NCBI RefSeq assembly: GCF_002399615.1
Contig: NZ_DHDZ01000005.1
Location: 17,879-81,878, forward strand
Source of the DNA: Pedobacter sp. UBA4863
Lineage (GTDB): Bacteria; Bacteroidota; Bacteroidia; Sphingobacteriales; Sphingobacteriaceae
Length of the DNA: 64,000 bases
Direction: 5' to 3'
The notes below the pieces were generated by a model. That model had not been told where the DNA came from and made no database searches. It saw only the letters and a program-made list of their open reading frames with translations. Each line of letters starts with the position of its first letter. The first letter of the stretch is position 1. Both the position numbers and the translations under genes were made by a program. Shown here one piece after another: positions 7,706 through 15,144 of this stretch.

Positions 7706-8622
7706 GACATTTTTTGTCTTTTGATCAAGTATGCTTCTAAAATTTGGTTAAAACCGACGTTAATGTCTGCATCAACCATGTCAATTTTATATTGCGCACA
7801 TTTTAGGGCTAATTTTTTCCTATAATCGGTCATTTGTTCTAAATAAGCGGCTTTTACTTTAGTAGCATGAGTTTTTAATACTGCACCCGTTTCCATATCT
7901 ACAAATTCGTAAGGCCTGTTTTCAAAATTAAAATCAAGCTCCTTGGCTTTATCTACCACATTAAAAACAACTACTTCGTGTTTATTAAATTTTAAATGTT
8001 GTAGCGCAGAGAATAGCTGATCTATCCTATCGGTACTATTTGCCGTTTGCAACATATCGCTAAAAATAACCACCAACGAGCGCTTGTGAATTAAATCGGC
8101 TATTTGGTGCAAGGCGGCAGACAAATCTGTTGGTACATTTAAGGAAGAAGCAGCCAACATTTCCTCTAGCTTGCTAAATAAAAACTTTTGGTGTACACTG
8201 GTAGATTTTGCGGGTGTGTTTAGTTTCAGCTCATCGGTAAACAAGCTTAGACCAAAAGCATCTCGTTGTCTCTTTAACAAATAAATTAATGCCGCTGTAC
8301 TTTGTACCGAGAAAGTAAGCTTATTGTAGCTACCGTTAGGAAAATACATCGACGAAGAAACATCAATCACAAACTGGCAGCGCAAATTGGTTTCTTCTTC
8401 GTAACGTTTACTAAATAACTTATCCGTTTTGGCAAAAAGCTTCCAATCAATACTTTTTACACTATCGCCATTATTATAGAGCCTATGCTCGGCAAACTCT
8501 ACCGAAAACCCATGAAACGGACTTTTGTGCAAGCCCGTTATAAAACCTTCTACCACCTGCTTTGCCAATAGTTCTAAACTGCTTTCAAATCTAATCTCGT
8601 CGGGTTTTTGTGGCATTTGCAT
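7702..8622 (-). CDS. DUF58 / von Willebrand-like domain protein
   Basis: 306 residues. Near residues 40-60 it has the DUF58 hallmark GFSVEFAEHRLYNNGDSVKSIDWKLFAKTDKLFSKRYEEE, followed by a von Willebrand A-like fold starting FVIDVSSSMYFPNGS. This carries the metal-binding DxSxS motif (DVSSS), with a second acidic strand at VVIFSDM. DUF58 proteins are often coded with MoxR ATPases and are thought to act in chaperone-like complex assembly. No MoxR gene is present here, which is somewhat unusual. A second ATG two codons downstream is an alternative start. Confidence 0.88.
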   Translation of the reverse strand: MQMPQKPDEIRFESSLELLAKQVVEGFITGLHKSPFHGFSVEFAEHRLYNNGDSVKSIDWKLFAKTDKLFSKRYEEETNLRCQFVIDVSSSMYFPNGSYNKLTFSVQSTAALIYLLKRQRDAFGLSLFTDELKLNTPAKSTSVHQKFLFSKLEEMLAASSLNVPTDLSAALHQIADLIHKRSLVVIFSDMLQTANSTDRIDQLFSALQHLKFNKHEVVVFNVVDKAKELDFNFENRPYEFVDMETGAVLKTHATKVKAAYLEQMTDYRKKLALKCAQYKIDMVDADINVGFNQILEAYLIKRQKMS

Positions 8623-8650
8623 ACCCTAAAGCTAATGAAAAGATTTTTAT

Positions 8651-8658
8651 TAGCTTTG
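8651..8658 (+). promoter_or_regulatory. possible -7 promoter box before the DUF3078 gene
   Basis: TAGCTTTG fits TAnnTTTG and lies 22 bases before the ATG at 8680. It argues against the longer in-frame start at 8608, which would lie upstream of the promoter. No convincing -33 element is present. Confidence 0.4.
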
Positions 8659-8679
8659 CCATTTCTAAAAAAACATCAT

Positions 8680-9615
8680 ATGAAGAGAAGTCTATTATTA
8701 ATGATCGCCGCTTTAATTAGTGGTACTGCTACTGCACAAACCGTAAAAGGCGGCAAAGTAAATACCGAAAGCGCCAAATTAGCCAACAAATTAGATACCG
8801 CTCAAAAACAAGAAGGCTGGACCGTTAGAGGAACCAACACTTTGCTACTTAACCAGGCTGCTTTTTCTAACTGGATAGCTGGGGGTATTAACGCTATTGC
8901 GCTAACAGCACGTGCCGATTACGAGTTTAACTTAAAAAAAGGTAAAAATCTTTGGGAAAACCGCATTTTAGGTGGTTATGGGCTACGATCTGAAGAAGGA
9001 AGCAGAGCTACTAAAGTAGAAGACATCATAGATTTCACTTCTAAATATGGTTATCAATTAGGTAAAAGCAATTGGTATAGTGCCGCAGCTTTAAACCTTA
9101 AAACCCAATTTGCCAAAGGCTACGATTATGGCAAGCCTGCACAAAGCTACATCTCCAACCTATTTTCTCCTGGTTATGTAACCTTAGGGCTGGGTATCGA
9201 TTATATCCCGAACGATAACTTTAACTTAAGCATACACCCTTTAACCTCAAGGTTTACCATTATTGCCGATAAAGCAGTGTTTGATCCAGACCAAGATGGT
9301 ATTTTAACAGATGCTTACGGTGCAAAACCAACCGAAAGCTTGGTTTATCAATTAGGAGCCTATATTGGTGGCCGCTATAAAGTAAAACTAATGGAAAACA
9401 TTTTATTAGATAATCGCTTCGGTATTTTTACCAATTATTTAGAAAAACCACAAAATATGGTGCTTTCTTACTCGGCAATTTTAGACATGAAAGTAAACAA
9501 ATTTATTTCTACCCAAATTACTGCCGATTTATTTTACGATGACAATCAAATTGGCAAACTACAGTTAAAAGAAACCTTAGGCGTTGGGCTTACCTACAAA
9601 TTCGGGAGGTATTAA
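8680..9615 (+). CDS. DUF3078 outer-membrane-type protein
   Basis: 311 residues from the ATG at 8680, where MKRSLLLMIAALISGTATAQ is a clean signal peptide; 24 extra in-frame codons upstream are not expected to be used. The mature chain begins with GWTVRGTNTLLLNQAAFSNW, diagnostic of the Bacteroidetes DUF3078 family. It continues as alternating aromatic beta-strands such as ADYEFNL, YSAAALNLKTQF and YVTLGLGIDY, ending VGLTYKFGRY. The terminal aromatic residue and strand pattern suggest an outer-membrane beta-barrel. The function is unknown. A hairpin at 9632 probably ends transcription. Confidence 0.85.
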   Translation: MKRSLLLMIAALISGTATAQTVKGGKVNTESAKLANKLDTAQKQEGWTVRGTNTLLLNQAAFSNWIAGGINAIALTARADYEFNLKKGKNLWENRILGGYGLRSEEGSRATKVEDIIDFTSKYGYQLGKSNWYSAAALNLKTQFAKGYDYGKPAQSYISNLFSPGYVTLGLGIDYIPNDNFNLSIHPLTSRFTIIADKAVFDPDQDGILTDAYGAKPTESLVYQLGAYIGGRYKVKLMENILLDNRFGIFTNYLEKPQNMVLSYSAILDMKVNKFISTQITADLFYDDNQIGKLQLKETLGVGLTYKFGRY

Positions 9616-9631
9616 TCCAAGCAAAACACTT

Positions 9632-9667
9632 AACAAATCCTTTTCATTTTTTTGGAAAGGATTTGTT
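9632..9667 (+). terminator. hairpin terminator of the DUF3078 gene
   Basis: AACAAATCCTTT (9632-9643) pairs with its exact reverse complement at 9656-9667 across a T-rich loop. It lies 16 bases after the stop. A strong T-run after the stem is lacking. Confidence 0.6.
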
Positions 9668-9862
9668 GTTTAAAAGCAGTTAAATTACTAAAATTTGTAT
9701 TAGTCAGACTTGTCCTAAAATTATTCGGGATATCCGCTCATACGCCTTAAGTGCAAGGCCTATATCTTGGCCTTTGCCACACTTCTTTTGTTAATACGTT
9801 CATATTATGGCGGTTAATCAGGATGTCCATCTCCCACCCTCTTTCTCAAACCCAACAAAATC

Positions 9863-9880
9863 TTTAATCAAATGATTAAA
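9863..9880. promoter_or_regulatory. palindromic operator, probably for the TetR regulator
   Basis: TTTAATCA-AA-TGATTAAA is a perfect 8+2+8 palindrome just upstream of the candidate tetR promoter. A close copy lies at 10562-10578 before the first transport gene. This is the expected layout for a repressor controlling itself and its operon. Confidence 0.65.
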
Positions 9881-9881
9881 A

Positions 9882-9915
9882 TTTTTGTATAAACTAAAAA
9901 CATTCTATAAATTTA
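9882..9915 (+). promoter_or_regulatory. candidate promoter of the TetR/export operon
   Basis: TTTTTG at 9882-9887 and TAAATTTA at 9908-9915 are spaced by 20 bases. They match the Bacteroidetes -33/-7 pattern except for the last base of the -7 box. The operator palindrome abuts the -33 box. Confidence 0.5.
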
Positions 9916-9941
9916 TCTCCGAAAACATTTTTTAAACCAAA

Positions 9942-10544
9942 ATGACAAAGCAGAAAGAAACGAAAGCATTAGACACTACAACAGAAGAAAAAATAAAAGA
10001 AGCAGCCCGCAATGTGTTTACGCAAAAAGGATATGCAGCTACAAGAACCAGAGACATTGCCGAAGAAGCAGGAATAAACTTGGCTTTATTAAATTACTAT
10101 TTCCGAAGCAAAGAAAAATTGTTCCAGCAGATTATGGTAGAAAAATTGCAACAGTTATTTGGTGTAATTATTCCTATCGTGAATAACGATGCGCTTACTT
10201 TAGAGAAAAAAATGGAACTTCTTGCAGAAAATTACATCAACCTCCTGGTTAAAAACCCTGAATTACCCTTATTCATTCTCAGCGAAATCAGAACTAATCC
10301 CGATAGCCTTAAAAACAAAATCCATATACAGGAATTTTTAGAAAATTCATCCATTATCCGTCAGTTTAGTGAGAAAAGACCAGATGTTGAACCGATACAT
10401 TTTATTGCTTCCCTACTGGGAATGACACTCTTTCCATTCATTGCCAAACCAATATTATTTCCCAACAACACCAACTTCGACGCCCTTATGGAAGAAAGAA
10501 AAAAATTGGTTGCTGTATGGGCAAAAGCCATGTTAGAAGCGTAA
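9942..10544 (+). CDS. TetR/AcrR-family transcriptional regulator
   Basis: 200 residues. The N-terminal DNA-binding domain is plain: IKEAARNVFTQKGYAATRTRDIAEEAG, with the helix-turn-helix continuing as INLALLNYYFRSKEKLFQQIM. The C-terminal ligand domain is about 140 residues and helical. It heads an export operon and is followed by matching palindromes, so it most likely represses the operon until a toxic substrate binds. The ligand is unknown. In E. coli the related ybhGFSR exporter is also led by a TetR-type gene, which supports the assignment by context. Confidence 0.93.
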   Translation: MTKQKETKALDTTTEEKIKEAARNVFTQKGYAATRTRDIAEEAGINLALLNYYFRSKEKLFQQIMVEKLQQLFGVIIPIVNNDALTLEKKMELLAENYINLLVKNPELPLFILSEIRTNPDSLKNKIHIQEFLENSSIIRQFSEKRPDVEPIHFIASLLGMTLFPFIAKPILFPNNTNFDALMEERKKLVAVWAKAMLEA

Positions 10545-10561
10545 TATTTTCTACCCAAAGG

Positions 10562-10578
10562 TTAATCAAACGATTAAA
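10562..10578. promoter_or_regulatory. second copy of the TetR-type operator
   Basis: TTAATC-AAAC-GATTAA matches the perfect palindrome at 9863-9880 except for one base. It lies between the tetR stop and the ATG of the TolC-like gene, where a bound repressor could block an internal promoter or transcript passage. Confidence 0.6.
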
Positions 10579-10583
10579 ACAAA

Positions 10584-11855
10584 ATGACAAATAAAATGAT
10601 TAAGCACATACTTTTAACTATTAGTTGTTGGTTAATTGCTATTGGCTATGTAAGCGGCCAATCATTAACCCTTAACAACTGCTATACATTGGCAAAACAA
10701 AATTTTCCATTGATAAAGCAATACGAACTGATAGAGAAATCTAAAGAATATTCTATCGAAAATGCCAACAAAGGTTATTTACCACAGTTCAACATTGCAG
10801 GGCAGGCAACCTATCAATCGGCAGTAACGCACTTACCCATTTCGTTGCCAAATATTAATATCCCTACCATTAGCAAAGACCAATATAGGCTTTATAGCGA
10901 AGTATCGCAACCTATTACCGATCTGTTTGTGGTAAAAGACAATAAAAATTTGATTGAAACAAATGCACAGGTGGAAACGCAGAAAGTAGAAGTAGAACTC
11001 TATAAGCTGAGAGAGCGAATAAACCAACTCTATTTCGGTATATTATTAATTGATGAGCAAATACAACAAACAACTTTGCTCAAAAAAGATATTGAAAGCG
11101 GAATGGAGAAAACAAACGTTGCCATTAAAAACGGTACAGCAATAACAAGCAACCTAAATATCCTGAAAGCCGAATTATTAAAAGCCAATCAGCGAACTAT
11201 TGAACTGAAAGCCATACGAAATGGCTATGCAGAAATGTTAGCGTACTTTATTGGCCAAACAATTGGTGGGAATACCATTTTAACGAAACCGACACCGCAA
11301 GTTGTTTCTAATACCATCAATCGCCCAGAATTGAAATTGTACGACTTGCAGAAAAAAACGTTTGACTTGCAAAACAAGTTGATTACTGCTAAAAATCTTC
11401 CACGTTTCAGCTTGTTTTTTCAAGGTGGCTTGGGCAGGCCTGCGTTAAATATGTTAAGTAACGATTTTAAGGGATACTACATTGGTGGTTTACGGTTGAA
11501 TTGGAATTTGACAGGCTTTTACACCTATAATAATGAAAAGAAAAATCTTTCGATCAATCAAAATTCCTTAGACATTCAGCGAGAAACATTTTTATTCAAT
11601 ACCAATCTAAATTTACGCCAACAGAACGCTGAAATAATAAAAGTGCAAGAACTAATTGTAACCGACAGCGACATTATTTCACTTCGTAAAAGTGTGAAAA
11701 ACACCACTAAAATTCAATTGGAAAACGGAACAGCTACCACCAACGATTATCTTATTGCTGTAAATGCCGAAGACCAAGCACGACAAAGTTTGATTTTACA
11801 CGAGATACAGCTCTTAATGGCTCAGTACAACTATCAAACAACAACAGGAAATTGA
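10584..11855 (+). CDS. TolC-like outer membrane efflux protein
   Basis: 423 residues with a signal peptide ending in IGYVSGQ. The chain starts SLTLNNCYTLAKQNFPLIKQYE, as in outer-membrane efflux proteins. It contains two long coiled-coil blocks (about 110-200 and 310-410), the NQLYFGILLIDEQIQQT and NLNILKAELLKANQRTIELKA segments, and a C-terminal NGTATTNDYLIAVNAEDQARQSL. It should form the trimeric outer-membrane channel for the ABC exporter encoded downstream. Starts at 10584 and 10596 are both possible. It is followed by a 77-base repeat-like spacer before the adaptor gene. Confidence 0.9.
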   Translation: MTNKMIKHILLTISCWLIAIGYVSGQSLTLNNCYTLAKQNFPLIKQYELIEKSKEYSIENANKGYLPQFNIAGQATYQSAVTHLPISLPNINIPTISKDQYRLYSEVSQPITDLFVVKDNKNLIETNAQVETQKVEVELYKLRERINQLYFGILLIDEQIQQTTLLKKDIESGMEKTNVAIKNGTAITSNLNILKAELLKANQRTIELKAIRNGYAEMLAYFIGQTIGGNTILTKPTPQVVSNTINRPELKLYDLQKKTFDLQNKLITAKNLPRFSLFFQGGLGRPALNMLSNDFKGYYIGGLRLNWNLTGFYTYNNEKKNLSINQNSLDIQRETFLFNTNLNLRQQNAEIIKVQELIVTDSDIISLRKSVKNTTKIQLENGTATTNDYLIAVNAEDQARQSLILHEIQLLMAQYNYQTTTGN

Positions 11856-11932
11856 AAATTGAGAGTGGAAAATTTAAACATACTAAAAATGAAAAATACA
11901 AAAATATTTAGCAACAGAAAATTCAAAAAGCA

Positions 11933-12871
11933 ATGAATAAACAACAAACGAATAGAAAAGGGAATGCTCAATTCGCAGCTTTCAGTTCTTCATTCAAAAT
12001 AATTGCTATCGCTATTATTTTGTCTGCTTGCAACAACAAAGTTTCATTCGATGCTTCGGGAACGTTTGAGGCAGAAGAAACCATTATATCATCAGAAGCC
12101 ACAGGAACAATAAAACAGTTTGATGTGGAAGAAGGGCAAACATTAGCAGCAGGACAAGCAATTGGCTACATAGACAGCTTGCAGTTGTATTTGAAGAGAA
12201 AACAGCTTCTGGCACAAATGAAGGCCACTACAAGTAGAAAGCCAAATGTACCGGCACAGTTAGCGGCGCTGCAATCGCAACTTGCTACTGCACAAAAAGA
12301 AAAAATACGCATTACCAATTTAGTAAATGGAGATGCCGCACCACGCAAACAATTAGACGACGTTAATGCACAAATTGATGTAATAAAAAAACAAATTGAA
12401 GCACAAAAATCGTCATTAGATATTTCTACCGAGAGCATTGGTAAAGACGTGTTGCCTCTGCAAGTTCAGATTGAGCAACTGAACGACCAATTGGACAAAT
12501 GCAAAATTATAAATCCCATAAACGGAACGGTACTTGCAAAATATGCCGAAACAAACGAAATGACAGTAACAGGGAAACCTCTTTATAAAATTGCCGATTT
12601 ATCAAATATCATTTTGCGAGTTTACGTTACCGGCAACCAGCTGCCACAAATAAAACTGAACCAAAACGTAAAAGTACTTACCGATGACGGGAAAGGCGGT
12701 TACAAAGAAGCAACAGGAAAAATAATGTGGATCAACGACAAATCGGAGTTTACGCCTAAAACCATTCAAACAAAAAATGAAAGAGCCAATTTAGTTTATG
12801 CCATTAAAGTATATGTAAAAAATGACGGTACTTACAAAATCGGTATGTATGGCGAAATTTTGTTTAATTGA
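11933..12871 (+). CDS. HlyD/YbhG-like periplasmic adaptor, lipoprotein
   Basis: 312 residues. An N-terminal membrane segment ends in the lipobox ILSAC with the lipid cysteine at residue 33. The biotinyl-lipoyl-like half follows (TIKQFDVEEGQTLAAGQ, then AIGYIDS). A coiled-coil hairpin covers about residues 85-180, and the second half reads KIINPINGTVLAKYAETNEMTV. It links the inner-membrane ABC transporter to the TolC-like channel. The upstream spacer contains a 15-codon frame (11889-11936) whose stop overlaps this ATG as ATGA, so translational coupling is possible. The last codons run into the repeat at 12866. Confidence 0.9.
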   Translation: MNKQQTNRKGNAQFAAFSSSFKIIAIAIILSACNNKVSFDASGTFEAEETIISSEATGTIKQFDVEEGQTLAAGQAIGYIDSLQLYLKRKQLLAQMKATTSRKPNVPAQLAALQSQLATAQKEKIRITNLVNGDAAPRKQLDDVNAQIDVIKKQIEAQKSSLDISTESIGKDVLPLQVQIEQLNDQLDKCKIINPINGTVLAKYAETNEMTVTGKPLYKIADLSNIILRVYVTGNQLPQIKLNQNVKVLTDDGKGGYKEATGKIMWINDKSEFTPKTIQTKNERANLVYAIKVYVKNDGTYKIGMYGEILFN

Positions 12872-12964
12872 CAATGGATAGTTGACAATGGACAATTAAA
12901 AAAGTATGGAACAAAATAATAAACAAACAAGTCATTCTCAACTGTCACTTGTCAACTGTCAATT
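12866..12964. repeat. 99-bp leader repeat, copy 1, with left inverted arm of the four-helix unit
   Basis: This starts inside the end of the adaptor gene with AATTGACAATGGATAG and closely matches the 103-bp copy at 14296-14398. Its first 32 bases match the reverse complement of 13329-13360 at 29 positions. The rest carries an ATG at 12906 opening a 21-codon frame (MEQNNKQTSHSQ...) that stops at 12971. In copy 2 the same leader is fused to the second ATPase. Confidence 0.85.
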
Positions 12965-12973
12965 AATATAAGT

Positions 12974-13330
12974 ATGGAAAATATAGTTGCCGTTAAATCG
13001 TATGCCTTTGCAATTAGAATAGTGAAGTTGTACAAACTTCTATTACAGGAGAAAAAAGAATTTGTGCTTTCCAAACAAATGTTAAGAAGCGGAACAGCTA
13101 TCGGAGCATTAATCCGTGAGGCAGAACACGCTCAATCAAAAGCAGATTTTCTGAATAAAATGAATGTTGCTTTGAAAGAAGCTAACGAAACGGAATATTG
13201 GTTGATACTGATGAAAGATACGGAATACTTGAATGAAGCAGAATTTCAATCAATCAAAAAAGATTGTTCAGAAATACTCAAACTTTTAATCAGTATTGTT
13301 AAAAGCACAAAGACTACGCTAAAAAAATAA
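12974..13330 (+). CDS. four-helix-bundle protein (TIGR02436/S23 family)
   Basis: 118 residues, the usual size. Typical family features are KSYAFAIRIVKLYKLLLQEKKEFVLSKQMLRSGTAIGALIREAEHAQSKADFLNKMNVALKEANETEYWL, seen here as consecutive amphipathic helices. The family was first described from intervening sequences in 23S rRNA genes, and it is related to the Avd accessory protein of diversity-generating retroelements. It likely binds RNA or nucleic acid. It has no obvious link to drug export, yet it sits inside the exporter operon between 29/32-identical inverted repeats (12866-12897 and 13329-13360), which suggests insertion. A similar gene lies at 30882-31280. Confidence 0.88.
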   Translation: MENIVAVKSYAFAIRIVKLYKLLLQEKKEFVLSKQMLRSGTAIGALIREAEHAQSKADFLNKMNVALKEANETEYWLILMKDTEYLNEAEFQSIKKDCSEILKLLISIVKSTKTTLKK

Positions 13331-13360
13331 TTATCCATTGTCAACCGTCCATTGTCAATT
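13329..13360. repeat. right inverted arm of the four-helix unit
   Basis: It runs AATTATCCATTGTCAACC and ends CATTGTCAATT. Reverse-complemented it differs from 12866-12897 at only three of 32 positions. It starts within the stop of the four-helix gene and ends directly against the ATG of the first ATPase. Confidence 0.85.
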
Positions 13361-14311
13361 ATGAAAGACGTTGTATTAAATAACATTGTAAAAACCTACA
13401 ACAAAGGCAAAGTAAAAGCAGTAAACGATGTTTCCTTTACCGTAAACAAAGGCGAATTGTTTGGTTTAATTGGCCCTGATGGAGCAGGGAAAACAAGCAT
13501 TTTCCGCATACTCACTACTTTGCTTTTACCCGATAGCGGTACGGCTTCTGTAAAGGGTTTTGATGTAATTAAAGACTATAAAAACATTCGCAGCAGCGTA
13601 GGCTATATGCCCGGAAAATTTTCTTTGTACCAGGATTTAACGGTCGAAGAAAATCTAAACTTTTTCGCTTCTGTTTTTAACACCACAATACAAGATAACT
13701 ACGATTTAATTAAAGACATTTATGTACAGATCGAACCGTTCAAAGACCGCAGAGCAGGAAAATTGTCGGGAGGGATGAAACAGAAATTGGCTTTGTGCTG
13801 TGCTTTAATTCATCGCCCTACGGTATTATTTTTAGACGAGCCAACCACCGGCGTGGACACCGTTTCAAGAAAAGAATTTTGGGAAATGCTGAAAAGCTTA
13901 AAACAACAAGGTATTACCATTTTGGTTTCTACACCTTATATGGACGAGGCCACACTTTGCGAACGCATTGCACTAATGCAAAACGGAGAAATTATGTCTA
14001 TTGATACACCTAAAAATATCATCAACCAATTTCCTGAGAACCTCTTTGCAATAAAGGCAAACGATATGGGCAAACTGTTACAAGACTTACGGAAAAACCA
14101 CGAAATAAAAACCTGCAATGCCTTTGGCGAATTTCATCATATTACAATAAATAGTGGAGAACCGATAATTGAGAATAGAAAATTTAAAATAAGCAACATA
14201 GAGAAGATGTTGATTGAAAGCGGGCATAAAGAACTGGTAATTAAAGAAATTACCCCAACTATTGAAGATTGTTTTATTCGTTTAATGGACCAATCAATTG
14301 ACAATGGATAA
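13361..14311 (+). CDS. ABC exporter ATPase, first nucleotide-binding subunit (YbhF N-half like)
   Basis: 316 residues from the ATG at 13361; the frame is open from a TTG at 13352, but that lies in the repeat. Walker A is GPDGAGKTS (K44), the signature is LSGGMKQK (S136) and Walker B is VLFLDEPTTGVD. The switch region reads STPYMDEA, with proline 192 where histidine is normal. Together with the degenerate signature of the next ATPase, this puts all defects in one composite ATP site. It energises the two ABC-2 permeases downstream. The last residues (DQSIDNG) are encoded by repeat copy 2. Confidence 0.93.
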   Translation: MKDVVLNNIVKTYNKGKVKAVNDVSFTVNKGELFGLIGPDGAGKTSIFRILTTLLLPDSGTASVKGFDVIKDYKNIRSSVGYMPGKFSLYQDLTVEENLNFFASVFNTTIQDNYDLIKDIYVQIEPFKDRRAGKLSGGMKQKLALCCALIHRPTVLFLDEPTTGVDTVSRKEFWEMLKSLKQQGITILVSTPYMDEATLCERIALMQNGEIMSIDTPKNIINQFPENLFAIKANDMGKLLQDLRKNHEIKTCNAFGEFHHITINSGEPIIENRKFKISNIEKMLIESGHKELVIKEITPTIEDCFIRLMDQSIDNG

Positions 14312-14398
14312 TTGAGAATGGACAATTAAAAAAGTATGGAACAAAATAATAACCAAGCAAACAAGTCATTGTCAACTGTCAATTGTCAATTGTCAATT
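14296..14398. repeat. 103-bp leader repeat, copy 2, fused into both flanking genes
   Basis: It matches 12866-12964 over nearly its whole length, including GTATGGAACAAAATAATAA. It supplies the C-terminal codons and stop of the first ATPase and the first 20 or so codons of the second ATPase (MEQNNNQANKSL..., ending QLSI). No four-helix gene is present in this copy. Confidence 0.85.
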
Positions 14399-15142
14399 GA
14401 AAAAGAAGTCGTCATAAAAACAGACAAACTCACCAAGCGTTTCGGCGATTTCATCGCTACCAACGAAATAACCTTTGAAGTGTATGCAGGTGAGATCTTC
14501 GGCTTTCTCGGTGCAAACGGCGCAGGAAAAACAACTGCAATGAAAATGCTTTGTGGGCTTTCAATACCTTCATCTGGAAACGCTACCATTGCAGGTTTCG
14601 ACATTTACAAACAAACCGAAGAAATAAAAAAAAATATCGGCTATATGAGCCAGAAGTTTTCACTGTACGAAGATTTAACCGTATTGGAAAACATACAATT
14701 TTTTGGAGGTATTTATGGCTTAACGGATAAGCAACTTAAAGTAAAAAGCAACGAATTGATTGAAACATTGGGTATGCAAAACGAAGCTAAAAAATTAGTT
14801 TCTTCGTTGCCATTAGGCTGGAAACAAAAATTAGCTTTTTCTGTTGCCATACTGCACGAACCTAAAATTGTTTTTTTGGATGAGCCCACAGGTGGCGTTG
14901 ACCCTATTGTTCGCAGGCAGTTCTGGGATTTAATTTATGCAGCAGCCGACAGGGGCATTACCATTTTTGTAACTACACATTACATGGACGAGGCCGAATA
15001 CTGCCATCGGATTTCGATGATGGTGGACGGAGTAATAAAAGCATTGGACACACCAAGCAATTTAAAAAAACAATTTTCTGCTTCATCCATGGATGATGTG
15101 TTTTTTGAATTGGCCAGAGGAGCGAAAAGAAAATCAGACTAA
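14336..15142 (+). CDS. ABC exporter ATPase, second nucleotide-binding subunit (YbhF C-half like)
   Basis: 268 residues. The first 21 or so residues are repeat-encoded, and the ATPase proper begins near VVIKTDKLTKRFGDF. Walker A is GANGAGKTT (K65), Walker B is IVFLDEPTGGVDP, and the switch histidine is present in VTTHYMDEA (H215). The signature, however, reads LPLGWKQK at residues 158-165 rather than LSGGxxQ. In E. coli YbhF the two nucleotide-binding halves are fused in one chain; here they are separate genes. It should pair with the preceding ATPase as a heterodimer. Its stop is 2 bases before the first permease. Confidence 0.93.
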   Translation: MEQNNNQANKSLSTVNCQLSIEKEVVIKTDKLTKRFGDFIATNEITFEVYAGEIFGFLGANGAGKTTAMKMLCGLSIPSSGNATIAGFDIYKQTEEIKKNIGYMSQKFSLYEDLTVLENIQFFGGIYGLTDKQLKVKSNELIETLGMQNEAKKLVSSLPLGWKQKLAFSVAILHEPKIVFLDEPTGGVDPIVRRQFWDLIYAAADRGITIFVTTHYMDEAEYCHRISMMVDGVIKALDTPSNLKKQFSASSMDDVFFELARGAKRKSD

Positions 15143-15144
15143 AA

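Larger units (their letters stand above)
9616..9941. other. 326-base intergenic region before the TetR gene
   Basis: It holds the terminator hairpin at 9632-9667, the TetR-type palindrome at 9863-9880 and a candidate promoter at 9882-9915. Nothing else recognisable is seen between 9670 and 9860 and there is no coding region. Confidence 0.6.

Noticed and set aside
8608..8679. N-terminal extension of the DUF3078 gene
   Set aside because: It overlaps the divergent DUF58 gene start, contains the likely -7 box and would hide the signal peptide that starts at 8680.
11889..11936. 15-codon leader frame before the adaptor gene
   Set aside because: Its stop overlaps the adaptor ATG as ATGA, which is suggestive of coupling, but the sequence is spacer-like and has no other support. 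Recorded only under the adaptor gene.
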